Source: Pontibacter deserti (GTDB lineage: Bacteria > Bacteroidota > Bacteroidia > Cytophagales > Hymenobacteraceae). From it: a stretch of 64,000 bases of DNA. The stretch's first letter is position 1. The number at the start of each line of letters is the position of its first letter. The DNA lies in contig NZ_JALPRS010000001.1 of the NCBI RefSeq assembly GCF_023630255.1, forward strand, positions 1,488,001-1,552,000. Direction: 5' to 3'. The position numbers and the translations under genes were made by a program. Under the pieces are notes generated by a model. The model did not search any database, was not told where the DNA came from, and saw only the letters and a list, made by a program, of their open reading frames with translations. This document shows, one piece after another, positions 55,886 through 64,000 of this stretch.

Positions 55886-58800
55886 TCATTTTTTAAGCGT
55901 TGCATCTACCAGCAACTCCACCGTAGTTCCCTTGCCCGGGCAAGATTCAATTATCAGGTCTGCACCAATACGCTGCGCTCTTTCCTTAATGCCCAGTATC
56001 CCGAACGACCGCTTCTCTGCCAGAACGCTGTCATCGAAACCAATGCCATTATCGGTTACCAGAAATCTGAATTTATCATTTTCTTTTGTAATCTCAATAC
56101 TGGCAGCCGTGGCGCAGGCATGTTTGATAATGTTTGTGACTGATTCCTGCATCACCCGGTATACTTCTATGGCTATGTTTGGTTCAAGTTCTATCTTCTT
56201 TACTCTCGATCTTACAGCTATCGGTATACCTATGCGTTTTTCAAGATCGGTAACAAGCTTTTGTATTTCATAAACCAGTTCCAGGTCGTCAGACAAAGAC
56301 GGGCGTAAATGAGAAATGATCTTTCGTAACGAGATAAGCGATTCATCTAGGGCTTTTTCCATGCTGCCCAAACTTTCCAGCATCACATTTTTATACTTGC
56401 TCCTGCTGTCTTCTATGCGGTCGTAAAGCAGCAATATCTCTATTTTAAGCGCAGTAAGCGCCTGCCCCAGATCATCGTGTATTTCACGGGCTATCAATTT
56501 ACGCTCTTTCTCTCTCAGGTCCTGCAAGTGCGACGTCAGGGAATGCAATTGCTCATGCGATTTTATCAGCTCCTGTTTTTTACGGATCTTTTCTTTTATC
56601 TCAATCTTGAGTTGATCATTTGCTTTCTGAAGTTCCGCTGTCCGCGACGCGACACGTGCTTCCAGCTCGCTGTTATACTTGCTCAGGAGTGTTTCTGCCC
56701 ATTTCAGCTCCGTAATGTCGGTGCAGGCACCAATGTAGCCTAACAGCTGGCCATCCGGTGTAAATCTGGGGCAACCATTATCCAGTATCCAGCGATATTC
56801 TCCATCCTTATTCAGAAGCCGGTACTCTATGCTGAACTGCCTGCCTGCTTCAAAAGCGTTTGTGTATGTTTGTATGCAGTTCTCCAGGTCATCGGGGTGC
56901 ACGCCTTCTGTCCAGCCGTTACCGTATTCTTCCTCAGAGGTGCGGCCCCTGAACTCAAGCCATCGGTTGTTAAAAAAGTTGCAAAGTTTGTCCGTTCCTG
57001 ACATCCAGATCAATACAGGAGCTGCGTTGGCTACTTCCCTGAACCTATTTTCAGACTCTATCCGAGCAATTTCTTCCAGCTTCCGATCGGTAATATCAGC
57101 AAAGTACCCGGTTGAGCCTTTAGCTGTTGGATAAAGCCTGCAATCAAACCACCTGCTCAACTCTATATCAAAATACTCTACAGAAACTGGCTGCAGCGTT
57201 TGTAAAGCCACCTGTATCGTTTTATATAATTCACTTCCGGCCAGGTACGGGTAAACATCAAGGACGTTTCTACCAATATGTTCTTCCCTTGTTTTGTTGG
57301 TTATCTCCAGTGCCCTGTTGTTTACATAAACAAATTCCAGGTTATTGTTTACATGATAAAAGGCATCGCTTATACTGTTAAGTATAGATTCAAGCAATTC
57401 TTTTCTTTCGGCCGTGTCGGAAAGCAACTTCTGCTCTTTTACTTTCCATTCGTTCCGTTGCTTTGCATTCCGGATGGTAGACCTGATCCTGGTAACAAGC
57501 TCACTTGCACTGAATGGTTTGACAAGGTAATCATCAGCACCTGTATTAAAACCTAGTACCTTATCTTCCTCCCCTGCTCTTGCCGATAATAGTATAACCG
57601 GTACTGCAACAAGCTCTGGTATCTTTCGCACCTTGTTCAGCAAGGTTACGCCATCCATCACAGGCATCATCACATCTGAAAGTATAAGGTCTGGTTTCTG
57701 GTGCCGCAGCACTTCCAACGCCTGCTGTCCGTTTAGAGCAGTAAGTACACGATAGTCTTTTTTCAGCAACCGCGATACATACTGTATCATATCCAGATTA
57801 TCATCTACCAGTAAAACTATCGGCAGGGTCTCATCTTCGTTCAGACCAACAATCTCCACCATATCTTCCGAGAGGTTTACATGGTTAAGATCCGAATCTA
57901 CCAGAGATAGTGCATCTGGTTTCTGTGGGCCAAGTATACTTCTGTCGGCTTCCGTTTCAGTTCCAATTTTATCCTGTGGCAGGTGGCTCCTGCCTTTAGG
58001 TATGGTAACTATAAAAGTGCTCCCCTTACCAGTTGTACTTGTAACATTTATACTGCCGCCGTGTAACTTTACAAGCTCTGCCACCAGTGCCAGTCCTATA
58101 CCTGATCCATCAAACGTTCGTCCGATATTCTGCTCCACCCTATAGAACCGCTCAAATAAATGTGGCAAATCTTTTTCAGGTATCCCGACACCTGTATCAG
58201 AAACCAGAAGCACAACATCGTTCTCTTCTTCAACCAGTTCTATACCTATACTTCCGGATAAAGTAAATTTATAGGCATTGGATAACAGGTTGAGTACGAT
58301 CATTTCCCACATATCCGTATCCACATAAACCGGCTCCGAAATAGCATTACAGGATACTCTATACTTTAACCCGGACTGCATCATAACAGACTCAAAAGTA
58401 CTGGCCAGATCCCCTGTAAATGAAGCCAAGGCGGTGGGCACAAAGCTGGCTTTATATCTGCCTGCTTCAACAAAAGAAAAACTAAGCAGATTGTTTACCT
58501 GTTTGAGCAGCCTTAGTCCGTTGCGCTGCATAATGCGAAGGCTTTCTTTATCTTCTTCAGAGAAGGCATTGGGCTTGTTCAGCAACAACTCCAGTGGCCC
58601 CATGATCAGGGTGAGTGGTGTGCGGAGTTCGTGGCTTACATTACTGAAAAAGTCTGTTTTGGCTTTATCCAGCTCCAGCAACTTTTTAGATAACAGTCTT
58701 TCCTGCTCAAAGGCCCTTACATTGGTAACAGTAGCATTAACCTGCGACGAAAGAAGTTTAAAGAAGTTCAGGTAATCATCGTTCAGGGGAAGTACGGCAC

Positions 58801-59689
58801 TTATACCAACTATAAAATACCCCCTGATTATGTTATGACCTGCGTCCTTTACCGGTACTACAGCTACCTGATCGGGTAAAACGCCATGCTCCGGCTTTTT
58901 TAGCAGGTTTCGTAAAACCGCAGGTATAGTAGTTACAACTAAAGCGCCATCATCTTCCGGGTTGTGCAGGGATATTGGTGGTTGCAGCAGCTCAGGTATA
59001 TCTTGCAGATCAGTGGTAAAAGCTTCTTTGGTATAGTTATCAAGTATAAATTTGCCTTCTTCTGCTTTATAGAGTAACACAAACGGCAGATCTCTCCTGT
59101 TTTCAGCGAGTACCTGCATTACTTCGAGGCGGGCATCGTTTACTGTTATATCAGTACGTACTCCTGATATCCTGCTTATGGTAGTAAGCCTGCGCTCACT
59201 CAGAACCTGTAGTGTATCTTCGTGGCAGGCACAAAACAGACCGCCTATACTTCCATCTGTATTAAATATCGGGCTGTATGAGTAAGTATAGTAAGTCTCT
59301 TCTTTAATGCGGTTCCTTTTAGTGTAGAGAAGGTCTTTTTGCCGGTAACACGTTTCGCCGTTCCTGAGCACGTTTTCCATAAGCGGCCCGATTACATGCC
59401 AAATTTCTTTCCATTGCTTTTTACCTGATTTACCTACCGCAGCCGGATGTTTAGAACCCAGCACAGGTATATAAGCATCGTTATAGAACATGATCATTTC
59501 TTCCCCCCACCACACAAACATAGGGTAAGCCGAAGTAAGCATAAGCCTGATGGTGTTCCTGAGCGATTCAGGCCAATCGGTAACAGGCCCTAAGGAAGAG
59601 TTATCCCAGTCATAGTTTCGCAAGGCGTAGGCCATCTGGCTGTTGCCACAGAAGATGTTTTCTAAGTTCTCTGTTTCTGTAGTGCTCAT
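55886..59689 (-). CDS. Hybrid sensor kinase with two kinase cores and an internal receiver
   Basis: A 1267-aa protein: an N-terminal PAS-like domain (~25-165) and GAF-like region; a class I HisKA with SNVSHELRTPLTLIMG (about 353) and HATPase (~465-575, NAYKFTLSGS, SDTGVGIPEKDLPHLFERFYR); a receiver domain (~622-745, acceptor Asp near 671 in LILSDVMMPVMDG); two PAS domains (~770-880, ~900-1000); then a HisKA_3 (IAREIHDDLGQALTALKIEI, about 1071) and its NarX-type ATPase (ESVTNIIKHA, TDNGIGFDDSV). Both kinase cores carry intact motifs. It is soluble. It is followed by its LuxR-type partner. Confidence 0.92.
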   Translation of the reverse strand: MSTTETENLENIFCGNSQMAYALRNYDWDNSSLGPVTDWPESLRNTIRLMLTSAYPMFVWWGEEMIMFYNDAYIPVLGSKHPAAVGKSGKKQWKEIWHVIGPLMENVLRNGETCYRQKDLLYTKRNRIKEETYYTYSYSPIFNTDGSIGGLFCACHEDTLQVLSERRLTTISRISGVRTDITVNDARLEVMQVLAENRRDLPFVLLYKAEEGKFILDNYTKEAFTTDLQDIPELLQPPISLHNPEDDGALVVTTIPAVLRNLLKKPEHGVLPDQVAVVPVKDAGHNIIRGYFIVGISAVLPLNDDYLNFFKLLSSQVNATVTNVRAFEQERLLSKKLLELDKAKTDFFSNVSHELRTPLTLIMGPLELLLNKPNAFSEEDKESLRIMQRNGLRLLKQVNNLLSFSFVEAGRYKASFVPTALASFTGDLASTFESVMMQSGLKYRVSCNAISEPVYVDTDMWEMIVLNLLSNAYKFTLSGSIGIELVEEENDVVLLVSDTGVGIPEKDLPHLFERFYRVEQNIGRTFDGSGIGLALVAELVKLHGGSINVTSTTGKGSTFIVTIPKGRSHLPQDKIGTETEADRSILGPQKPDALSLVDSDLNHVNLSEDMVEIVGLNEDETLPIVLLVDDNLDMIQYVSRLLKKDYRVLTALNGQQALEVLRHQKPDLILSDVMMPVMDGVTLLNKVRKIPELVAVPVILLSARAGEEDKVLGFNTGADDYLVKPFSASELVTRIRSTIRNAKQRNEWKVKEQKLLSDTAERKELLESILNSISDAFYHVNNNLEFVYVNNRALEITNKTREEHIGRNVLDVYPYLAGSELYKTIQVALQTLQPVSVEYFDIELSRWFDCRLYPTAKGSTGYFADITDRKLEEIARIESENRFREVANAAPVLIWMSGTDKLCNFFNNRWLEFRGRTSEEEYGNGWTEGVHPDDLENCIQTYTNAFEAGRQFSIEYRLLNKDGEYRWILDNGCPRFTPDGQLLGYIGACTDITELKWAETLLSKYNSELEARVASRTAELQKANDQLKIEIKEKIRKKQELIKSHEQLHSLTSHLQDLREKERKLIAREIHDDLGQALTALKIEILLLYDRIEDSRSKYKNVMLESLGSMEKALDESLISLRKIISHLRPSLSDDLELVYEIQKLVTDLEKRIGIPIAVRSRVKKIELEPNIAIEVYRVMQESVTNIIKHACATAASIEITKENDKFRFLVTDNGIGFDDSVLAEKRSFGILGIKERAQRIGADLIIESCPGKGTTVELLVDATLKK

Positions 59690-59857
59690 CCTGATCTTGT
59701 AAAACTTTTAGGCATTGTTGCCTGTAATGGCGGTAAATCCAAACGGATTTGAAATCAGAAGCTAAGAAAAAAATGCATGATCTGCGATATGGTCAGCAAA
59801 TTTCTTCTCGATGAATAGCAGTTTCTGAAGATACCAGGATGTTAAACTGTTTCCGGC

Positions 59858-60997
59858 TTAATAAGGATACCTGTTGTTCCATTTTAAGAACAGGTTGTTG
59901 TGACAGAGTACTATTTCGGTACCCCATTTTATACTTTCCTTGTTCAGCACATTTGCTAACCATGCTGCATCTTCCGGCGAAGTATAGTTAAGTCTGAAAT
60001 TTTTGATCTGCATCGGCACCATCAGCAAAGAGATCAACTCACCGGATGCAGGATCAATCTTCGGGAAGTACATAAGAGAAAGATCGTCGCGGTATTGTTC
60101 GTGCCCGCTTATACCTTCATAGTCATTAATAAAATCTCCTGCTCCGTAAATAATAAGCTTGTTTTTGTATACTTCCAGGCCGCGAGGATGATGAGAAGAG
60201 TGCCCGAATACCAGATCTACTCCGGCATCATCAATTAACTGGTGTGCAAAGCGTTGTTGGTTAGGAGGAATATCGTACCCCCAGTTACTTCCCCAATGCA
60301 CCGAAAACACAACAACATCACCTGTATGCTTTAGTTGCTGTACCTGTGCTGCAATGGTTTTAAGGGTGTCATCGCTAAAATCGGGGAGCAGGTTTACGCC
60401 GGGTAGACTTGGGGTTGCGGCCCAGGTATAAGGTACTCCGCTTGTAACAGAACCATAGGCAAGTATAATAACTCGCCCCGATCGGGTGGGTAAAACAGCC
60501 GGTTTAGCAGCCTCATGCAAGTTTTGACCTGCCCCTGCAAAAACAATCTTTTCCTTAGTAAGAGTTTGGAGGGTATCCAGCAGGCCGGGGCGTTCCCAGT
60601 CAAGGGTATGGTTGTTAGCGAGTGAGCAAAAATCTATACTTGCAGCAGTCAGCACCTGCACGTTCTCTGGGTGCATCCGGTACTGTACTTCTTTTTCCGG
60701 CCAGGGGGTGTTATGCAGTGTTATACTTGTTTCCAGATTAATGATCTTCAGGTCGGGTTTTACCTGTTGCCATACCTGCAGGGCATCTCCCCAGATATAC
60801 CTGTAATCTACAGGTTTTGGAATTTTACCGTTCTTTCGCTCCGCCAGCCTGACATAGTCCCGGGCATCCTTTGCATAACTTTCATAAATCTGCGGATCAA
60901 CCGAATCTGGCATTACCTGGTCTATGCCCCTGCCAATCATTACATCACCGCAAAGAAACAGAACTATATAAGGGGAATCAACTGAAGGGAACGTCAT
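59858..60997 (-). CDS. CapA-family protein (PGA_cap metallophosphoesterase fold)
   Basis: A 379-aa protein (ATG at 60997 preferred; the longer start at 61036 would overlap the phosphoribosyltransferase gene by 28 bases). IVLFLCGDVMIGRGIDQVM, IINLETSIT, CSLANNHTLDWERPGLLDTL and VFSVHWGSNWGYDIPPNQQRFAHQLIDDAGVDLVFGHSSHHPRGLE are the CapA/PgsA motifs with putative metal ligands. The family is linked to poly-gamma-glutamate synthesis, but in Bacteroidota the role is uncertain. Here no capB/capC is adjacent. Confidence 0.85.
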   Translation of the reverse strand: MTFPSVDSPYIVLFLCGDVMIGRGIDQVMPDSVDPQIYESYAKDARDYVRLAERKNGKIPKPVDYRYIWGDALQVWQQVKPDLKIINLETSITLHNTPWPEKEVQYRMHPENVQVLTAASIDFCSLANNHTLDWERPGLLDTLQTLTKEKIVFAGAGQNLHEAAKPAVLPTRSGRVIILAYGSVTSGVPYTWAATPSLPGVNLLPDFSDDTLKTIAAQVQQLKHTGDVVVFSVHWGSNWGYDIPPNQQRFAHQLIDDAGVDLVFGHSSHHPRGLEVYKNKLIIYGAGDFINDYEGISGHEQYRDDLSLMYFPKIDPASGELISLLMVPMQIKNFRLNYTSPEDAAWLANVLNKESIKWGTEIVLCHNNLFLKWNNRYPY

Positions 60998-61008
60998 TAC
61001 AGGGAATA

Positions 61009-61650
61009 TCAGGAAGCCTGATGCTCTGCTTTCCACTTTTGCATAAAGGCCAGTGCCTCATCATCTGTCAGGTTCCGGAAGTAGGCATATACCTGCGACA
61101 CCCCGGAATAAAACTCAGGTGTTTCCAGCACTACAACTTCATCTGCTGCCTGACGCAGCTCTTTTTGCTTATCCCAGCCAGAAACCGGAGCCGCCACTAC
61201 AATTTTACCAGCTCCCATGTTCCTGCACATTTTAATTGCCGCAAACACTGTAGAACCGGTAGCGATGCCATCGTCTACCAGCAGCACCGTTTTATCTTTT
61301 AAGGAAGGCAGTGGTTCCCCGTTGCGCAGCGCTTTCACTCTTCTTTCAATCTCTACTTGCTGCTGCTCCTCTATCCTCTCAATCAACTCTTTTGACAGGC
61401 CGGCCTGTGCACTTGGGTTTAAATAAATGCTTCCATCTTCTGCTATAGCTCCTACTGCATATTCGGGGTTATGCGGATGCCCCAGTTTACGAGCTACCAG
61501 CAAAGAGAAGTCAGCATCTAAATGCCGGGCAACATAATAAGCTGTTTCTGCACCTCCTCTTGGTATCCCTAACACGATGGCGCCTTTCCCTTTATACTTC
61601 TCCAGCGCTTCTGCCAACTGTAAAGCAGCATCTTTCCGATCCCTGAACAT
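61009..61650 (-). CDS. Phosphoribosyltransferase family protein
   Basis: A 213-aa protein with the PRTase fold. The PRPP-binding motif KTVLLVDDGIATGSTVFAAIKM is clear, with GAIVLGIPRGGAETAYYVARHLD near the N-terminus. These stand-alone Bacteroidota/cyanobacterial PRTases have unknown substrates. The gene lies 11 bases upstream of the CapA gene and probably forms an operon with it. Confidence 0.9.
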   Translation of the reverse strand: MFRDRKDAALQLAEALEKYKGKGAIVLGIPRGGAETAYYVARHLDADFSLLVARKLGHPHNPEYAVGAIAEDGSIYLNPSAQAGLSKELIERIEEQQQVEIERRVKALRNGEPLPSLKDKTVLLVDDGIATGSTVFAAIKMCRNMGAGKIVVAAPVSGWDKQKELRQAADEVVVLETPEFYSGVSQVYAYFRNLTDDEALAFMQKWKAEHQAS

Positions 61651-61831
61651 CGCCTGAATTTAACCAATGTTTATACTTCCGATACTTTACCAATTCCTAA
61701 TAAAGCCACAATGGCTCTTACCGTTTTGTCCTCTTCTTTTTTACGATTGTAATTTGAACAGGTACACCGGTTGCATCAACGCGTTGGGTTGGTAGCAGAT
61801 TAAGTATAGTTACTTACCCAATGGTGCTGGG

Positions 61832-62974
61832 CTACATTTTGCTTTTAACCAGAAGCTCCTTCTTTTCCTGTTTTGCTACATACGGGAAGTGGCTTTTATA
61901 CTTGTTTAGTCTGCTCTCGAATACATGCCAGAAAAAAGCACTTAACAGCAGCAAAAGAACTGTATAAACAAAAAGTAACCCGCCAGCACCAATCATCTCC
62001 TCAGCATTAATATGGTAATGTCTCAAGAGTTTAGTAACAAAGTAGGGAACAAAGTTGTGCAGCAGGTATAAACCATAACTGATGCGGCCTAAATAAACCA
62101 TTGGCTTTGCCGCAAGTAAACTGCCGGCCGTTCCTGCAAATCCATGTGCCGCCCCCATCGTCAGGCTGATGAAAAGGAAAATGATTGCAAACTCCTTCAG
62201 CACGGCCACTCCCGGACTAAAAGAAAATAAGTGAGGTACAAACTGGAAAAAAGAGAAAACTATTAACCCGGCTATACCTGCTCTCTGCACCCAAACCCCA
62301 AAGGAGTTGCGCCAGCTTACATTTTCTTTGAACCTGCTGCTTTTCTCAACTATAGCTAACAATGCCCCGGCACCTAAAAAATGAAAAGAACTGATAGGTA
62401 ATACGCCCAACCTGCTCCCGCCTATCTCAAGGAAAGCACACGTCAGTTTAAATAGCGGGGCCAGCAGTATAAATCCTATAACTGTAGAGGTAAGGTATCG
62501 CTTAGGGGTGAAAAGGATTACAAACGGCCATAGGAGGTAAAATTGTTCTTCTACAGCCAGAGACCACAAATGAGAAGCTTCTCCTATCCAATGGCCCTCC
62601 AAGAAAATAGCAATGTTTGAAAGATAACTCAGGTGCCATGGCAAGTATAACAGCATGTTATGAGACCCGAGCAGAGTGGTAAGCAGAATCACAAGGTAAA
62701 ACAACGGGAAAATACGAAGCAGGCGGCGGGCATAAAAACTTTTAATGATTTGCCCTTTACCGGCACCCACCTTTTCGGCTTTTGTACGGGCATCTAACAA
62801 AATGCCTGTTATCAGGTAGCCACTCAACACGAAAAAGAGCTGTACGCCAAGGCCGCCCAAGCCCATTTCCTTTACTTCCGGGGTCCAGTGAAAAAGTATA
62901 ACCATTGCCACTGCAATTGCCCTGAGCCCATCCAGTTGCACCATGTAACCTGGTGCTGTATGCTTGCTATTCAT
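61832..62974 (-). CDS. Membrane acyltransferase (acyltransferase 3 family)
   Basis: A 380-aa membrane protein with about ten membrane segments. The N-terminus YMVQLDGLRAIAVAMVILFHW has the conserved His and Arg of the OatA/NodX acyltransferase-3 family, followed by GGLGVQLFFVLSGYLITGIL and FYARRLLRIFPLFYLV. Such enzymes O-acylate peptidoglycan, exopolysaccharide or lipopolysaccharide. It could modify the exopolysaccharide of this window; this is inference. Confidence 0.92.
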   Translation of the reverse strand: MNSKHTAPGYMVQLDGLRAIAVAMVILFHWTPEVKEMGLGGLGVQLFFVLSGYLITGILLDARTKAEKVGAGKGQIIKSFYARRLLRIFPLFYLVILLTTLLGSHNMLLYLPWHLSYLSNIAIFLEGHWIGEASHLWSLAVEEQFYLLWPFVILFTPKRYLTSTVIGFILLAPLFKLTCAFLEIGGSRLGVLPISSFHFLGAGALLAIVEKSSRFKENVSWRNSFGVWVQRAGIAGLIVFSFFQFVPHLFSFSPGVAVLKEFAIIFLFISLTMGAAHGFAGTAGSLLAAKPMVYLGRISYGLYLLHNFVPYFVTKLLRHYHINAEEMIGAGGLLFVYTVLLLLLSAFFWHVFESRLNKYKSHFPYVAKQEKKELLVKSKM

Positions 62975-63264
62975 AAAAACTGCTTTCCCTATACGCTGCT
63001 CCCACCACTTAACCTTTTAGAAAGCAGGCCGCAAAATTACAAAAAAGGAACAGTTTAAAGTTGACAAAACCTGAAGATGATCTTCTGATGTTGTGAGAAT
63101 TTTGAAGCTTGCCTTTAAACAGAATCAGGGCAGCAGGTAATCCGGAACAGAAATCTTGAAACGTTCTTGAAGTAAACAAGGTATCAGTCCACCATATAAG
63201 CTATGGTTTATATGCATTAAATTTGCCGCTTTAATTCGTTTCCGGCCACTCACGCACAGATAAC

Positions 63265-64000
63265 ATGATAATAAGACCAAAACTTAACTGGCTAAGGATG
63301 CTTTTTGTTTGGCGGGGATCTGTTCTGAAAGAGATACTTCCGAGGCTTATTACATTGTTTGTGCTTTCGCTGCTGGTTGTATACCTGCGTGGGAAGTTGT
63401 TCGATTTTAAAATACCTCTTAACCCTGCACCATTTACCTTGATAGGCATTGCTCTAGCTATATTTCTTGGCTTCCGGAACAATGCAAGCTATGACCGGTT
63501 CTGGGAAGGACGCAAACTATGGGGCGCATTGCTTAACGTTACCCGCTCACTGGCAAGGCAAAGCGCTACCATGAGCGGACTATCCTCAGACTCAAAAGAA
63601 GTCCACCACTTCATTCATCTGCTGATTGCTTTTACTTACTCCCTAAAGCACCAGTTAAGACTTACAGATGCAACAGAAGACATGCAACGGCTCCTGCCAC
63701 TTCCGCTGGCCAGTGCTCTACAACAGGCCAGGTATAAACCCATCATGCTACTGAAGGAAATGGGGCTTTGGGTGCAGTACCGCAAACAGCAAGGAAGTAT
63801 AGATACGATCACCCAGACAGCCTTTGACAATAATTTTAACCAGCTTTCAGATATTGTGGGTGGTTGCGAACGAATTGCCGGCACTCCTATTCCGTATCCC
63901 TACAGTGTATTATTGCATCGTACAGTATATGCTTTTTGCTTTTTGCTGCCTTTTGGTCTGGTAGACAGCATCGGGTGGATGACACCTTTCTTCGTGGTTT
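63265..64000 (+). CDS. Bestrophin-like chloride channel protein, N-terminal part (3' truncated by window edge)
   Basis: The frame opens at ATG 63265 and stays open to the window end, so 245 residues are visible. MIIRPKLNWLRMLFVWRGSVL, the hydrophobic segment ITLFVLSLLVVYL, then FLGFRNNASYDRFWEGRKLWGALLNVTRSLARQ and ERIAGTPIPYPYSVLLHRTVYAFCFLLPFGLVD are the hallmarks of bacterial bestrophins (UPF0187). The family forms pentameric anion or cation channels. The end of the gene lies outside. Confidence 0.92.
   Translation, partial: MIIRPKLNWLRMLFVWRGSVLKEILPRLITLFVLSLLVVYLRGKLFDFKIPLNPAPFTLIGIALAIFLGFRNNASYDRFWEGRKLWGALLNVTRSLARQSATMSGLSSDSKEVHHFIHLLIAFTYSLKHQLRLTDATEDMQRLLPLPLASALQQARYKPIMLLKEMGLWVQYRKQQGSIDTITQTAFDNNFNQLSDIVGGCERIAGTPIPYPYSVLLHRTVYAFCFLLPFGLVDSIGWMTPFFVV

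Noticed and set aside
55871..56143. Plus-strand ORFs across the hybrid kinase gene
   Set aside because: All lie antisense to a well-supported kinase frame with clear motifs.

Overview
The window looks like a chromosomal segment of a Bacteroidota bacterium, most likely in the Cytophagales (Hymenobacteraceae, Pontibacter-like). Reasons: two large secreted proteins end in type IX secretion (T9SS) C-terminal sorting domains; one gene encodes the Bacteroidota-type N-terminal domain of RluA-family pseudouridine synthases; Shine-Dalgarno sequences are mostly weak; and base composition is moderate. The genus is an inference. No rRNA, tRNA, CRISPR array, insertion sequence or phage module was recognised.

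Layout. 1-5.9 kb: the 3' end of an acyl-CoA synthetase gene, exodeoxyribonuclease III, an APC permease, then a minus-strand cluster. That cluster has a newly noticed 38-codon ORF ending in seven consecutive Cys codons (6139-6255), an ATP-grasp enzyme and an SfnG/SsuD-like flavin monooxygenase, and it closes with a terminator at 3752-3776. 6.7-15 kb (+ strand): a YdhS-like FAD protein, tatA, two ferritin-like proteins with twin-arginine-like N-termini, an ECF sigma/anti-sigma pair, a DUF808 membrane protein, an EEP-family hydrolase and a rifampin ADP-ribosyltransferase. 15-24.6 kb: pirin, aldo/keto reductase, hypothetical proteins (one TcmP-like), an orphan RluA N-terminal domain, an alpha/beta hydrolase, a GAF histidine kinase flanked by two small STAS-like proteins, and a DedA protein.

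25-38.6 kb is an exopolysaccharide locus: Wza- and Wzc-like export proteins, glycosyltransferases, a Wzx-like flippase, a Wzy-like polymerase, a PssD/PssE pair and two paralogous DXD-containing proteins. Many of its genes are AT-rich. 39-50 kb holds two convergent secreted giants, a beta-helix protein of 973 aa and a multidomain protein of 2602 aa with an almost perfect 1053-bp internal tandem duplication. 50.7-53 kb holds the priming sugar-phosphate transferase (WcaJ-like) and a PAP2 phosphatase. 53-59.7 kb holds two two-component clusters, including a 1267-aa hybrid protein with two kinase cores. The window ends with CapA-like, phosphoribosyltransferase and acyltransferase genes and the 5' part of a bestrophin-like channel gene.

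The most unusual element is the poly-Cys ORF upstream of the ATP-grasp/LLM pair. It could be a RiPP-type precursor peptide with its modifying enzymes, or a cysteine-sensing leader peptide; the sequence alone does not decide.
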